From NCBI RefSeq assembly GCF_021789315.1, contig NZ_CP084561.1, forward strand, positions 682,001-746,000: DNA of 64,000 nt, read 5' to 3'. This stretch comes from Arthrobacter sp. FW305-BF8. Lineage in GTDB: Bacteria; Actinomycetota; Actinomycetes; Actinomycetales; Micrococcaceae. Shown in pieces: positions 24,520 to 33,056 of this stretch (its first letter is position 1; each line of letters opens with the position of its first letter). The notes below the pieces were generated by a model. It was given only the letters and a program-made list of their open reading frames with translations, did not search any database and had not been told where the DNA came from. A program made the position numbers and the translations under genes.

Positions 24520-26049
24520 GTGGCAAATCATGGGGGACGCAAGCACGCACCGAGGGTGATCGGCCCGGGCCGGATCGCCTTGCGGAGCCTGTCCGCCGCG
24601 GTGGTTGTCGGCTTCTCCGTCTTTGCCTTCGGATTCCAGGGACCGGCCACGACCATCCAGCAGCCCGTGGGTGCTGCCGTTCCCCTTGCGCCTCCCTCGG
24701 GAGTCGTCGGGCCGGAGCTCCTCGATCCCGACACCGCACCGCCCGGGTACCCGGTCAGCGGGTCGGGCATCGCTGCCCCCGCGAAGGCCGCCACCGGACA
24801 CACCGTGTCCAACTCCAAAGCCAAGGCAACCAAGACAGGCGCCGCCAAATCTCCGGGCGTGGCCTCCGCAGCGCTGAAGCGGCCCGCAGCCGGCTTCCTC
24901 ATGGCGCCCTTGGAACACCTCACGCCAACGTCCCCGTTCGGCCTGCGGCACAGCCCGATCACCGGTGAAGCGGGCGAATTCCACTGGGGCCAGGACTATG
25001 CGGCCGCCTGCGGCACCCGTGTCTACGCTGCCGACGCCGGCGTGGTCCGGGCCGCCGGCTGGCACCCCTGGGGCGGGGGCAACAGGGTGGAAATTGACCA
25101 CGGCAACGGCCTGATCACCACATACAACCACCTGCAGGGCATCGCCGTCGAAAAGGGCGACGAGGTCCGGGTCGGCGAGATCATCGCGGAGGTGGGCACC
25201 ACCGGATCCTCCACCGGCTGCCACCTGCACTTCGAGGTCATCAAGGACGGACAGCACGAGGATCCCCTGGAATGGACCCTGCTGCCCATCCGGCAGACCG
25301 ACCAGCTGACACCCGCTGTGTTCACCAGCTTCGCAGGCGGAGCTGCCAGCACGTACGGGTGGGCGATCCCCAACATCCCGGGCAACAGCGGGCCGGGCAA
25401 CACCGACGACGGACTGACGCCGGTCACCGCGGCCGCGCTCGCCAACCCGCCCGCCCGCCCGGCATCAGCGGCGCGGCCCACCCTGGTCTCCAGCGCGTCA
25501 TCGTCCGGTTCGCCGACTTCCGGTTCGTCGGCCTCCAGCCCGGCAACAGATCCGACAGTTACGGCAAGTCCCAAGCCGCCGGCGCCGAAGCCTCCGGCGA
25601 CGACCAAGCCTAAGCCGACGCCCACTCCCACGCCGACGCCTACGCCCGCCCCGGCGCCTGCTCCTGCGACGCCGACCCCTACTCCGACGACGCCGACTCC
25701 GACACCCACGACGCCAACCACGCCACCTGTTGACCCTGCCCCGGTGGAACCTGCTCCGGTTGATCCGACTCCCACGGAGCCTGCGGTCCCTGCAGACCCT
25801 GCTCCGCCCGCCGAACCGGTGGTACCTTCCGCGCCGATCACGAGTTCCGAACCTGCCCCAACGGAAGTTGCCCCCGTCGAGCCGGCTCCTGTACCGGATC
25901 CGGTCCCCGCGCCGCCAGCCCCCGTTCCCACATCGGAACCGGCACCCGCGACGTCGCCAAGTGCCGTGCCAACTGGGGATGTTGCCGTGGCCACGGCGAA
26001 GGCCACAGCAGAAGCTGTTCCGACGGCGGAGCCCCCGGCGGCGCCGTAG
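24520..26049 (+). CDS. Cell-wall M23 peptidase with long Pro-rich tail
   Basis: From GTG 24520 (AGGAG 7-11 bases upstream) the protein has 509 residues. An N-terminal signal or anchor segment (LRSLSAAVVVGFSVFAFGF) is followed by a linker and a LytM/M23 domain at about 125-260, with SPFGLRHSPITG, HWGQDYAA (zinc His and Asp) and HLHFEV. These are the residues of lysostaphin-type glycyl-glycine or DD-endopeptidases. The last 180 residues are Pro/Thr/Ala-rich (PTPTPTP and PAPVEP repeats) and probably span or bind the wall. The likely role is peptidoglycan remodelling. Confidence 0.9.
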   Translation: MANHGGRKHAPRVIGPGRIALRSLSAAVVVGFSVFAFGFQGPATTIQQPVGAAVPLAPPSGVVGPELLDPDTAPPGYPVSGSGIAAPAKAATGHTVSNSKAKATKTGAAKSPGVASAALKRPAAGFLMAPLEHLTPTSPFGLRHSPITGEAGEFHWGQDYAAACGTRVYAADAGVVRAAGWHPWGGGNRVEIDHGNGLITTYNHLQGIAVEKGDEVRVGEIIAEVGTTGSSTGCHLHFEVIKDGQHEDPLEWTLLPIRQTDQLTPAVFTSFAGGAASTYGWAIPNIPGNSGPGNTDDGLTPVTAAALANPPARPASAARPTLVSSASSSGSPTSGSSASSPATDPTVTASPKPPAPKPPATTKPKPTPTPTPTPTPAPAPAPATPTPTPTTPTPTPTTPTTPPVDPAPVEPAPVDPTPTEPAVPADPAPPAEPVVPSAPITSSEPAPTEVAPVEPAPVPDPVPAPPAPVPTSEPAPATSPSAVPTGDVAVATAKATAEAVPTAEPPAAP

Positions 26050-26718
26050 ACAGCGAGGGGCAGCCGCAGTCGGGCTGTTCGCTCTCGAGGTGAAACCAGT
26101 TGGTCAGGAGGGTCAGGGAATGCAACGAAGGCCAAGGCCGTTGTCATTAGTAACAGCCATGCACCCGGCGAGAGAGCACGATGTGACTTCCCTCCAAACG
26201 ATTCCGCCGACACCCGACGGAACCCGCCAGGGTATCGGATGCCCTTCGGGCGATGCGGTGCCGGCGGATGCGTCCGCCGACTGCGGCTGTACGGGCTGTA
26301 CCGGATCTGCTGGGCCGTTGGCGCGCCCAGCGGGGGCGCACGCCGTCGTCGTTCTTTTAGAGGCCCCCAAGCACGGTAAGCCGGGCACGTTCCGGAAGAG
26401 TATTCCGCCCGGAACGCCTAGGGGAGGTTTCCCATTTTTCTCTGCAGCAAAACTGCCGGGCGCCTAGCCCAGTCTCCGCCAGATACCGGCGGAATGCGGC
26501 AAATCGAAGAATGCGCGGCATATCAATGAAGCGGTCATCCTGTGATGGCCGTGCAAGGAAACGAAAGCGAGGAAGGTAGCCCGAAAGCGGCGGCGGTGTT
26601 GTAATTTTTCAACATGCCAACTCCCGTTTCCCCCTAGTTTGCTTTTTATCTGGTTGGATGGAAGGTACTGAGAGGGACACAGGAGGCGCCCCGCTTCCTA
26701 ACTACCGCGAAGGCAGCA
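26050..26718. other. Long gap without a confident gene
   Basis: This 669-bp stretch between the M23 and phosphodiesterase genes holds no gene I can support. It contains one weak plus-strand frame (26120-26467, described separately), a hairpin CGTTCCGG/CCGGAACG at 26388-26416 followed by a T-run near 26433-26440, and an AT-richer segment near 26600-26660 that probably includes the promoter of the phosphodiesterase gene. I found no match to a known riboswitch. Confidence 0.6.
26120..26467 (+). CDS. Doubtful small ORF downstream of the M23 gene
   Basis: This frame would encode 115 residues beginning MQRRPRPLSLVTAMHP and containing DCGCTGCTGSAGP. GAGGGTCAGGGA precedes the ATG and could serve as ribosome-binding site. 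The composition is rich in Pro, Gly and Ala, there is no recognisable domain, and a hairpin lies within its 3' part. It may be only an open frame in GC-rich DNA. Confidence 0.2.
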   Translation: MQRRPRPLSLVTAMHPAREHDVTSLQTIPPTPDGTRQGIGCPSGDAVPADASADCGCTGCTGSAGPLARPAGAHAVVVLLEAPKHGKPGTFRKSIPPGTPRGGFPFFSAAKLPGA

Positions 26719-27630
26719 ATGGAGCTCATCGAGGCCGAGCATCCCCGGCCACGCCATTTTCTACTCCACCTGAGTGACACCCACCTGTTGGGAGGTCCGG
26801 ACCCCCTATACGGCGCAGTTGACAGCGAAGCCCGCCTGATCCAGCTCTTCGACGAGGTTCAGGCATCCGGCGCGCGCCCGGAAGCTGTGATTTTCACCGG
26901 CGACCTGGCGGACAAAGGCGACCCCGAGGCCTACGCCAAGCTCCGCGCGGTCGTGGAGCCTGCCTGCCGGGATCTCGGTGCCCAGGTCATCTGGGCCATG
27001 GGCAACCACGACAACCGCGCCAACTTCCGCGCCGGCCTGTTCAACCAGCACGGCAACGACGATCCCGTCGACCACAGCTATTACGTCAACGGGCTGCGGG
27101 TCATCACCATGGACACGTCCGTGCCCGGGTACCACCACGGCGAACTCAGTGACAACCAGCTGGACTGGCTCGCCGGGCAGCTGGAGACCCCCGCGCCGGA
27201 CGGCACAATCCTGGCCCTGCACCATCCGCCGGTTCCGTCGGTGCTGGACCTGTCCGTGCTCGTAGAGCTGCGCGACCAGGCGTCCCTGGCAGCCGTGGTC
27301 CGGAACTCCGATGTGCGCAGCATCCTTGCCGGCCACCTGCACTACTCCACGACGGCGAGCTTCGCCGGCATCCCGGTCTCCGTGGCCTCAGCCACGTGCT
27401 ACACCCAGGACCTGAATGTTCCGGTGGGCGGCACCCGCGGCCGCGACGGCGGCCAGGCCTTCAACCTGGTGCACGTTTATGAGCACACGGTGGTGCATTC
27501 TGTGGTGCCGCTGGGCGCCACTCCCACTGTGGGCGAATATGTCAGCCCCGAGGAGACGGACCGCCGCCTTGCGGCAGCCGGAATCCGCATCCCCGAAGGG
27601 GCCAAACGTCCCGTGCTCACCCGGAAGTAG
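26719..27630 (+). CDS. Metallophosphoesterase, CpdA/GpdQ-like cyclic phosphodiesterase
   Basis: The 303-residue protein carries all five motifs of calcineurin-type dimetal phosphodiesterases: SDTH (D-x-H), FTGDLAD, MGNHDNR, ALHHPP and AGHLHYS. The overall length and the CYTQDLNV segment match class III cyclic nucleotide phosphodiesterases (CpdA, GpdQ, Rv0805). These hydrolyse cAMP or phosphodiesters such as glycerophosphodiesters. It starts at ATG 26719 with GAAGGCAGC upstream as a weak binding site and is followed by a strong terminator. Confidence 0.9.
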   Translation: MELIEAEHPRPRHFLLHLSDTHLLGGPDPLYGAVDSEARLIQLFDEVQASGARPEAVIFTGDLADKGDPEAYAKLRAVVEPACRDLGAQVIWAMGNHDNRANFRAGLFNQHGNDDPVDHSYYVNGLRVITMDTSVPGYHHGELSDNQLDWLAGQLETPAPDGTILALHHPPVPSVLDLSVLVELRDQASLAAVVRNSDVRSILAGHLHYSTTASFAGIPVSVASATCYTQDLNVPVGGTRGRDGGQAFNLVHVYEHTVVHSVVPLGATPTVGEYVSPEETDRRLAAAGIRIPEGAKRPVLTRK

Positions 27631-27659
27631 CCAACCCGGCCGGAGCGCTCTCCACTGAC

Positions 27660-27704
27660 GAAACCCCCGCCCGATCTGAACTGGTCAGATCCGGCGGGGG
27701 TTTC
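27660..27704. terminator. Bidirectional hairpin terminator
   Basis: GAAACCCCCGCCCGATCTGA (27660-27679) pairs with TCAGATCCGGCGGGGGTTTC (27685-27704) with one mismatch; both ends carry A/T runs, as expected of a terminator that works on both strands. It lies between the convergent phosphodiesterase and Stealth genes. Confidence 0.9.
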
Positions 27705-27732
27705 CTGCGGTGCAGCTCTTGCTTTCGCAGTG

Positions 27733-29235
27733 CTACTTTTCCCAGGGCGCCTTGATGGGGTAGTACCTCTCCAGGAACTCCGTGACAAGGTCCGCACGTT
27801 CGTCGGCCGGCACCTCCGGAAAACTGCCGTCATTGAGGCAGAAGAAGTCCATGTTGCGCTTGGTCAGCAGCTTGGGCAGGTAATTCAGTCCCGACCGGAG
27901 CGTGGTGTCCACGTACCGCACCTTGGCCGCCGTCTGGGTCACGGCCCGGCCGGTCAGCAGCGCGTAGTAGTGGTAGAAGGAATTCGTCACGGAGATATTG
28001 TCCGCGGCCCGGAAGGTGCTGGCGGCGGTGTTCGCGAACTCCGCCGGGAACTCCTGCTCCATCTGGGCCACGAGGCTCCGACGCATCGGCGCTGCCGAGT
28101 GCTCCAGGTGGCGGGTGGTGATCCGGCCGAAGCGGTTCCAGAGCAGCTTCCGGTTGACCCGGGCCGCATTCTCGAAGCCGCTGCGTTCGGCGTCGTTTTC
28201 GCCGAGGCCGATGCGGGTCTCAGCCTCGATGAACTTGGTGATCCCGCCCGGAGTGAAGAACATGTCAGGGCCCACCGGCCGCCCGAAGAACATGTCGTCG
28301 TTGGAGTAGAGGAAATGCTCGGAGAGGCCCTCGATGTGGTGCAGCTGGCACTCCACGGCCTGCGAGTTGTGGGTGGGCAGCACCGACGGGTCAGCGAAGA
28401 ACTCCTCGCTCCGGACGATGGTCACGGACGGGTGGTCGTTCAGCCATTCCGGCGCGGGGGAGTCCGTGGCGATGAAAATGCGGCGGACCCACGGTGCAAA
28501 CATGTACACCGACCGGAGCGCGTATTTGAGCTCATTGATCTGCCGGTAGCGTGCCTCGTGGTCGTCGCCCTCGCCCAAGACGGCGCCCGCCATCCGGGCC
28601 CGCCGGGCGGCGATGTATTCCGGCGAGGTGCCGTCCACCCAGGAGAAGACCATGTCGATGTCGAAGCTGATGTCGCTCGCGTGGTCAGCGAACATGTTCT
28701 CGATGGTGGGCCAGGTGTGGCCGTAGCGCTCAACCGTTCCGCGGACGGCTTCGTGGGCCATCATGGTGCGCCGGGTGAGCGAGTTCTCGATCGGCAGGAT
28801 CACTTCGTTGCCCAGGAAGCTCCAGAGTTCTACCTGGACGCCGGCGGATGCACCGAATTCGAAGCCGCCCTCGGGCTCCACCCGCGGGCGGTACAGCCGG
28901 AAGATGCGAGCCTGGCGGTTGACGGAGAGCTCGCCGTCGGCGACAAGGACTGACGTTTTCTTCTTCGCATCCACGGTCATGGAGTAGAACGGTTCGTGCC
29001 GGCACGCCTCAACGAGCGCGGACCGCAGCTTCTTCCGGTCCTTCCAGTCAAGGGCGACCACAGGACGGTCGTTGTTGCCACGGACCAGCAGGTAATCCAG
29101 CCCGGCCCCGTCCAGCACATTCCGAAGGAAGAGCAGGTCCTCCACCATGGCCTGGTATGGCGTCCGGGTGTCGTTGATCAGCGCATACCGGCCTGATCGG
29201 CGGACGACGTCGGGGCGGTGTTTGAGGCGCGCCAC
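27733..29235 (-). CDS. Stealth-family capsule/wall polysaccharide phosphotransferase
   Basis: The Stealth signature regions are all visible: CR1 FDIDMVFSWVDGTSPEY, CR2 YRQINELKYALRSVYMFAPWV followed by RRIFIATDS, CR3 EHFLYSNDDMFFGRPV and CR4 near ISVTNSFYHYYALLTG. Such enzymes transfer hexose-1-phosphate from nucleotide sugars to polysaccharide chains. GTG 29235 gives 500 residues but has no ribosome-binding site. The frame stays open for 32 more codons back to an ATC at 29329-29331, which is preceded at seven bases by GGGAG (29339-29343) and would begin I/M-TDVTVQDDIYYGG. The true N-terminus is probably there (see findings). Confidence 0.9.
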   Translation of the reverse strand: MARLKHRPDVVRRSGRYALINDTRTPYQAMVEDLLFLRNVLDGAGLDYLLVRGNNDRPVVALDWKDRKKLRSALVEACRHEPFYSMTVDAKKKTSVLVADGELSVNRQARIFRLYRPRVEPEGGFEFGASAGVQVELWSFLGNEVILPIENSLTRRTMMAHEAVRGTVERYGHTWPTIENMFADHASDISFDIDMVFSWVDGTSPEYIAARRARMAGAVLGEGDDHEARYRQINELKYALRSVYMFAPWVRRIFIATDSPAPEWLNDHPSVTIVRSEEFFADPSVLPTHNSQAVECQLHHIEGLSEHFLYSNDDMFFGRPVGPDMFFTPGGITKFIEAETRIGLGENDAERSGFENAARVNRKLLWNRFGRITTRHLEHSAAPMRRSLVAQMEQEFPAEFANTAASTFRAADNISVTNSFYHYYALLTGRAVTQTAAKVRYVDTTLRSGLNYLPKLLTKRNMDFFCLNDGSFPEVPADERADLVTEFLERYYPIKAPWEK

Positions 29236-29462
29236 AGCCGCCGGCGACGTTGCTTCCGCGAGTGCGGGTACGTCGTCCTCGGCTGCCTGACCGCCGTAAT
29301 AGATGTCGTCCTGAACCGTTACGTCCGTGATGGCGTTTCTCCCATGCTGCTAGGGGTGGTGAAGTCTTACTTGCATGATAGTCCTGCCGGGAAACATGCC
29401 GGGCAGGCGGCCGGGGCCTGCCCCCGGGCCCTGGCCCGGTGTGCTGGGCCGCGGCAGCGGGC

Positions 29463-30392
29463 CTAGCCGAGGAGCGCCTGCCGCCAGCTGGACAGGAACG
29501 CGGCCCCGGCGTCGTCGTGGATGACCGTTTCCTGCAGGCCCAGGTCGGCGGCCGTGAGGACGTCGTACGGCTTGGCCGGGACGCCGTCCGCAGGCCTGAC
29601 GTCGACGTGCTTCACGGCGTGGTCGTTGTGGTGCAGCCAGTCGGCCATGGCGTAGTCCGTGCGGGAATCGCCGACCGTCCGCCATGCCTGCGGCGTAATG
29701 CCCTGGGCTGCCAGCAGCTCCACGGCGCGGCTCGCGCCGAGGTCCTTGCCCAGCCGCACCGATTCAATGTCCGTGGAGATGATGGTGGGGTCCACCCGGT
29801 AGTCGATCTCGTCGTCGGAGTTGGGTGCATGGTGGTCCAGCCGCACGACTCCCAGGCCGTGGCGTTCCATCAGCTCCATCGCCTCGGCATCAAACAGCTT
29901 CTGCTCGGCGAGGTATTCGCTGCTGGGCACCTCAATGTGCTGCTCCACCGACACCATGGCGCGCTTGGTTTCGTCGAAGAACATGTGGGCCGAGTAGTCC
30001 TCAGCCACCATGCGCCGGACATCGTCGCCGTAGGCTGCCGGCACGGCGAGCTCGTGGTCCACGTGGATGGGTCCGGGGCCGGCCGAGGTGTAGCTGAACC
30101 ACACAGCGCCTTTTTCGCAGATGGCGTGGATCAGCGTTCCGCCCGGCATTCCGGCAGCGATCATGGGCTCCATGACCTGCTCGCGGATGAAGGCGTCCGA
30201 GCGGCCGGTGTTGAAGATGACCGGCACTCCGGCGTTCGCGAGAGCGACCAAATCGGCAATGATTTCCGGTTTCACATCCCTGGTCACCGGGCTGGCAACC
30301 GGGCCGTCAACGTCCAGGAGCAGGGCCACGGCGGGTGTCGACGGCGTGTGGGCGCCGAATCCCGGGGCGGCATTCGCGGTAGGTGCAGTCAT
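29463..30392 (-). CDS. HAD-superfamily phosphatase (Cof-like)
   Basis: The 309-residue protein has HAD motif I LLLDVDGPVASP (nucleophile and acid Asp), motif II VIFNTGRSDAF, and motif IV GDSRTDYAMADWL. A cap domain lies between motifs II and III, so it belongs to the Cof/trehalose-phosphatase-like HAD group acting on sugar phosphates or similar. GGAG lies five bases before ATG 30392. It is divergent from the 30541 gene. The intergenic region holds a GTGACAGAT motif also found before the nearby TetR gene. Confidence 0.8.
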   Translation of the reverse strand: MTAPTANAAPGFGAHTPSTPAVALLLDVDGPVASPVTRDVKPEIIADLVALANAGVPVIFNTGRSDAFIREQVMEPMIAAGMPGGTLIHAICEKGAVWFSYTSAGPGPIHVDHELAVPAAYGDDVRRMVAEDYSAHMFFDETKRAMVSVEQHIEVPSSEYLAEQKLFDAEAMELMERHGLGVVRLDHHAPNSDDEIDYRVDPTIISTDIESVRLGKDLGASRAVELLAAQGITPQAWRTVGDSRTDYAMADWLHHNDHAVKHVDVRPADGVPAKPYDVLTAADLGLQETVIHDDAGAAFLSSWRQALLG

Positions 30393-30528
30393 GGCTCCAT
30401 TCTGTCAGCCGACACCGGCCGATCCGCCCGGACCGGGGCAGGCGGACAGCATGTGACAGATAGTTACTGTTTGGCCACAACCTCCGGCGGCGCGCTGGTC
30501 CCACATTCCCTTGAACCGGCCAGTTGCT

Positions 30529-30534
30529 TAAGCT
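30529..30534 (+). promoter_or_regulatory. -10 box TAAGCT for a probably leaderless mRNA
   Basis: TAAGCT ends six bases before GTG 30541, the spacing at which transcription would start on the start codon itself. A TTGAAC lies too close (12 bp) to serve as its -35. Confidence 0.35.
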
Positions 30535-30540
30535 TGCAGG

Positions 30541-30840
30541 GTGATATTCAAAGCTGTGGGCGAGGGACGCCCTTACCCCGACCATGGTTTCAGTACCCCC
30601 AAAGACTGGGCGGCTCTTCCGCCCCGTCCCGTGCGGCTGGATGAACTTGTGACCACCAAGCGGACCCTGGATCTTGAAGCGCTCCTTGCCGAGGACTCGA
30701 CTTTCTTTGGGGACCTGTTTCCCCACGTGGTGCAGTACCAGGGCACCCTCTACCTGGAGGACGGCCTGCACCGGGCGGTAAGGACTGCACTCCACCAGCG
30801 CACCGCCATACATGCAAGGGTGCTTGTGATCGATGGCTAG
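30541..30840 (+). CDS. Conserved actinobacterial protein with ParB-like core (often labelled VapB-family antitoxin)
   Basis: The 99-residue protein reads MIFKAVGEGRPYPDHG, RPVRLDELVTTKRTLDLEALLAEDSTFFGDLFPHVVQYQGTLYLEDGLHRAVRTAL. The last part (YLEDGLHRAVRTAL) resembles the DGHHR motif of ParB/sulfiredoxin-fold proteins. Highly similar proteins are found across actinobacteria and are frequently labelled VapB-type antitoxin, but no toxin gene is present here. It overlaps the LytR_C gene by 8 bp, so the two are co-translated. That pairing hints at an envelope-related role. Confidence 0.75.
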   Translation: MIFKAVGEGRPYPDHGFSTPKDWAALPPRPVRLDELVTTKRTLDLEALLAEDSTFFGDLFPHVVQYQGTLYLEDGLHRAVRTALHQRTAIHARVLVIDG

Positions 30841-31507
30841 AAAACCCAAAGACGTGACCGTCCTCCACGGTCACCGCGTGATTAGTGGCCCAGAGCTCAG
30901 GGCCACGTTCGTCGAGGACGACGAGAACGCGGAGAACCCCGGCCGCCTTCGCCGCCGGATCCTGCACGGTGTGGTGCTCGTGCTGCTGCTTGGCCTTATT
31001 GTCGCGGGGATCATGGGGGCAATGGGGGTGATGAGCGGGCAGATCAAGTTTCCGTCCGCTATCCAGGCCCAGGAGAACTCCTCCGTCTGCCCGGCAACAA
31101 CGTTCGACTACACACCGCCCGCGAAGGTGAAGGTGAACGTCCTCAACGCCACGAGCCGCAACGGCCTGGCCAAGGCGGCAGCCAATGAGTTCAAGGCGAG
31201 GAAGTTTGTTCTCGGCAATGTGGCCAACACGGAAACCGGCTACCGCGGCGTGGCGGCCATCGTCTCAGGTGCTGCCGGACAGGCGGCGGCCTTTACCGTG
31301 CAGCGGAATCTGCCGGGCTCGGACTACTTCCAGGACGGCCGCAAGGACGCCACCGTGGACGTGATCCTGACTGGCGACTACCGCGGCCTGGTCAAACCGC
31401 AGCTTGTTGACCAGACGCCGGGCCAGCTCAGCTGCCCGCGGGAAAGCCGTCGCGTCGCCGACGATTCGCAGTGGCCAGTCATGCCGACCCAGGGCGCCAA
31501 GCCCTGA
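30833..31507 (+). CDS. LytR_C domain membrane protein
   Basis: The 224-residue protein has a cytoplasmic N-terminus, one transmembrane helix (ILHGVVLVLLLGLIVAGIMGAMGVM, about 43-67) and an extracellular LytR C-terminal domain (PF13399 type) beginning KVKVNVLNATSRNGLAKAAANEFKARKF. Such domains accompany LytR-CpsA-Psr enzymes that attach polymers to peptidoglycan, but this protein lacks the LCP catalytic domain. It shares 8 bp with the preceding gene. The role is probably in wall polymer ligation or its control. Confidence 0.85.
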   Translation: MARKPKDVTVLHGHRVISGPELRATFVEDDENAENPGRLRRRILHGVVLVLLLGLIVAGIMGAMGVMSGQIKFPSAIQAQENSSVCPATTFDYTPPAKVKVNVLNATSRNGLAKAAANEFKARKFVLGNVANTETGYRGVAAIVSGAAGQAAAFTVQRNLPGSDYFQDGRKDATVDVILTGDYRGLVKPQLVDQTPGQLSCPRESRRVADDSQWPVMPTQGAKP

Positions 31508-31541
31508 GCCTTCAGCCGCCTGAACCTTTGCCGGCTGTTCC

Positions 31542-32192
31542 TTAGCCGGCCGCAGCGGTGGGCGGCTGCAGGCGCAAGGGGCGGCCGCCGTCGTCGAACC
31601 TGGCCCCGGCGCCCAACTGGATGAAGCGGACGGTCCGGGAAATCCTTTCCTCCAGGTCCCCGGAGGCGTCGCCGCCCCGGGCGGCGCTGGAGGAGAGCGT
31701 GCCGTGGATCAGCTGCGCCTGCTGGAGGGGATCGGCCACCGGGAAGTAGCCCTGGTCCATGCCGTCGCGAAGAATGTCCTGCAGCATGTCACTGAGCCCG
31801 CCCACGTGGTCGGCCAGCTTGGCGAACGACGCCGGCGAGAGGACGGCGCCCATGGCCGGACCCGGCGGCAGATGCCGGCGGCTGAGATCCTCCACCTGGG
31901 CCCGCACGTACAGGGCCAGCCGGTCCACCGGATTGTCCAGCCGGGCGAGCGACTCCCGCAGCCCGGTCATGAACCGTTCCGTTTCCACGAGTGCGTAGGC
32001 AATCAGGAGCTCTTCGATGTCGGCGTAGTAGTTGTAGACAGCCGTGCGGCCGATCCCTGCGTGCCGGGCGACGTCGGTCATGGTGAGCCCGGGCAGCCCG
32101 TGCGAGAAGAGGAGCTCACCGAAGGCGTTCAGGATGCGGCGCTGGGTCTCGGCGCGCTGCGCGGCGTTGCTGGGGGCCGAAATCCGGGGCAT
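31542..32192 (-). CDS. TetR-family transcriptional regulator
   Basis: The 216-residue protein begins with a TetR helix-turn-helix: RAETQRRILNAFGELLFSHGLPGLTMTDVARHAGIGRTAVYNYYADIEELLIAYAL. The C-terminal ligand domain is not assignable. Upstream on its own strand TAAAGT (32199-32204) lies six bases before the ATG, and GTGACAGAT overlaps the promoter (32210-32218), suggesting autoregulation. The same GTGACAGAT occurs between the HAD and 30541 genes, which are possible further targets. Confidence 0.88.
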   Translation of the reverse strand: MPRISAPSNAAQRAETQRRILNAFGELLFSHGLPGLTMTDVARHAGIGRTAVYNYYADIEELLIAYALVETERFMTGLRESLARLDNPVDRLALYVRAQVEDLSRRHLPPGPAMGAVLSPASFAKLADHVGGLSDMLQDILRDGMDQGYFPVADPLQQAQLIHGTLSSSAARGGDASGDLEERISRTVRFIQLGAGARFDDGGRPLRLQPPTAAAG

Positions 32193-32198
32193 AGGGAC

Positions 32199-32204
32199 AC
32201 TTTA
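32199..32204 (-). promoter_or_regulatory. -10 box TAAAGT of the TetR gene
   Basis: On the minus strand TAAAGT is separated from ATG 32192 by six bases, giving a likely leaderless transcript. The adjoining GTGACAGAT is a candidate operator. Confidence 0.4.
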
Positions 32205-32229
32205 CCGCCATCTGTCACCAAACCGTTCC

Positions 32230-32292
32230 GAGTTTTTGTCCAGCTAATGGCCGCTAAATACCCTTCAGGGGACGATATCTGTACAAAAACTC
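32230..32292. repeat. Intergenic palindrome, family GAGTTTTTGT, copy 1
   Basis: GAGTTTTTGT (32230-32239) pairs with ACAAAAACTC (32283-32292), and the arms extend imperfectly inward. The right arm contains GATATCTGTACAAAAACTCC, which matches the copy at 34301-34365 except for one base. It lies between the TetR start and the end of the DsbA-like gene. Confidence 0.7.
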
Positions 32293-32324
32293 CGCTGTCC
32301 GGAGCTCCCGCGGGCCCGGGGAGC

Positions 32325-33056
32325 TCAGACCGGGCAGCCGTCCGGGCCGCAAGCCTCTGCGTTAGCCGACTCGGACCCTTCGTGGTTGGCGCCGGCGTTG
32401 TCGCCGACCATCACCAGCGGGTGCGACTCCTGCCAGGCCTGCTCGAGGGCCATGGTGAAGCTCGCCGCGGGCTGGGCTCCGGACAGTCCGTACTTGCGGT
32501 CGATCACGAAGAACGGCACGCCGCTGATGCCCAGGGCGCGGGCTTCGGCGAAGTCGCGGCGGACGTCGTCGGCGTACTTGTCGGTGCTGAACAGCTCGGC
32601 CACTTCGCCGGCGTCGAGCCCAAGGTCCGCGCCCACCGACGCGAGATAGTCGGGGCTGCCGATGTCCTTGCCGTGCTCGAAGTGGTCGCTGAGCAGCCGC
32701 TCCTTGGCCACGTCCTGCTTGCCGTTCGCGGCGGCCAGGTGGATGAGCCGGTGGGCCGTGAAGCTGTTGGCAACGACGACGGCGTCGAACCGGTAGTTGA
32801 GTCCCTCGCCTTTGGCCTGGGCTGCCACATGGTCGAACATCTGCGTGACCTGGTCCGGGGCCATGCCCTTGCGCTTGCTGAGGTAGTCCAGCTCCGTGCC
32901 GTCATAGTGCTCGGGCACGCCGGGGTCCAGCTGGTAGCTGCGCCACTGCACCTCCACCTGGTCGCGGTGCGGGAACTCGGCGAGGGCGGCCTCGAACCGG
33001 CGCTTGCCGATGTAGCACCAGGGGCAGGCAATGTCTGACCAGATCTCAATCTTCAT
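32325..33056 (-). CDS. DsbA-family oxidoreductase, FrnE-like
   Basis: From ATG 33056 the protein has 243 residues and begins MKIEIWSDIACPWCYIGKRRFE. The CPWC active site (Cys11, Cys14) in a thioredoxin fold with a helical insertion defines the FrnE/2-hydroxychromene-2-carboxylate isomerase-like branch of DsbA proteins. GISGVPFFVI supplies the cis-Pro. There is no signal peptide, so it acts in the cytoplasm. FrnE-type proteins are linked to oxidative-stress tolerance. The Cys-containing C-terminus EACGPDGCPV could take part in thiol exchange. Confidence 0.9.
   Translation of the reverse strand: MKIEIWSDIACPWCYIGKRRFEAALAEFPHRDQVEVQWRSYQLDPGVPEHYDGTELDYLSKRKGMAPDQVTQMFDHVAAQAKGEGLNYRFDAVVVANSFTAHRLIHLAAANGKQDVAKERLLSDHFEHGKDIGSPDYLASVGADLGLDAGEVAELFSTDKYADDVRRDFAEARALGISGVPFFVIDRKYGLSGAQPAASFTMALEQAWQESHPLVMVGDNAGANHEGSESANAEACGPDGCPV

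Noticed and set aside
26113..26388. Minus-strand 91-codon frame in the long gap
   Set aside because: It has no ribosome-binding site, no domain, and faces away from both neighbours; chance is the simpler explanation.
27730..28953. 407-codon open frame antisense to the Stealth gene
   Set aside because: The Stealth motifs are on the minus strand; the plus-strand product has no domain and no ribosome-binding site.
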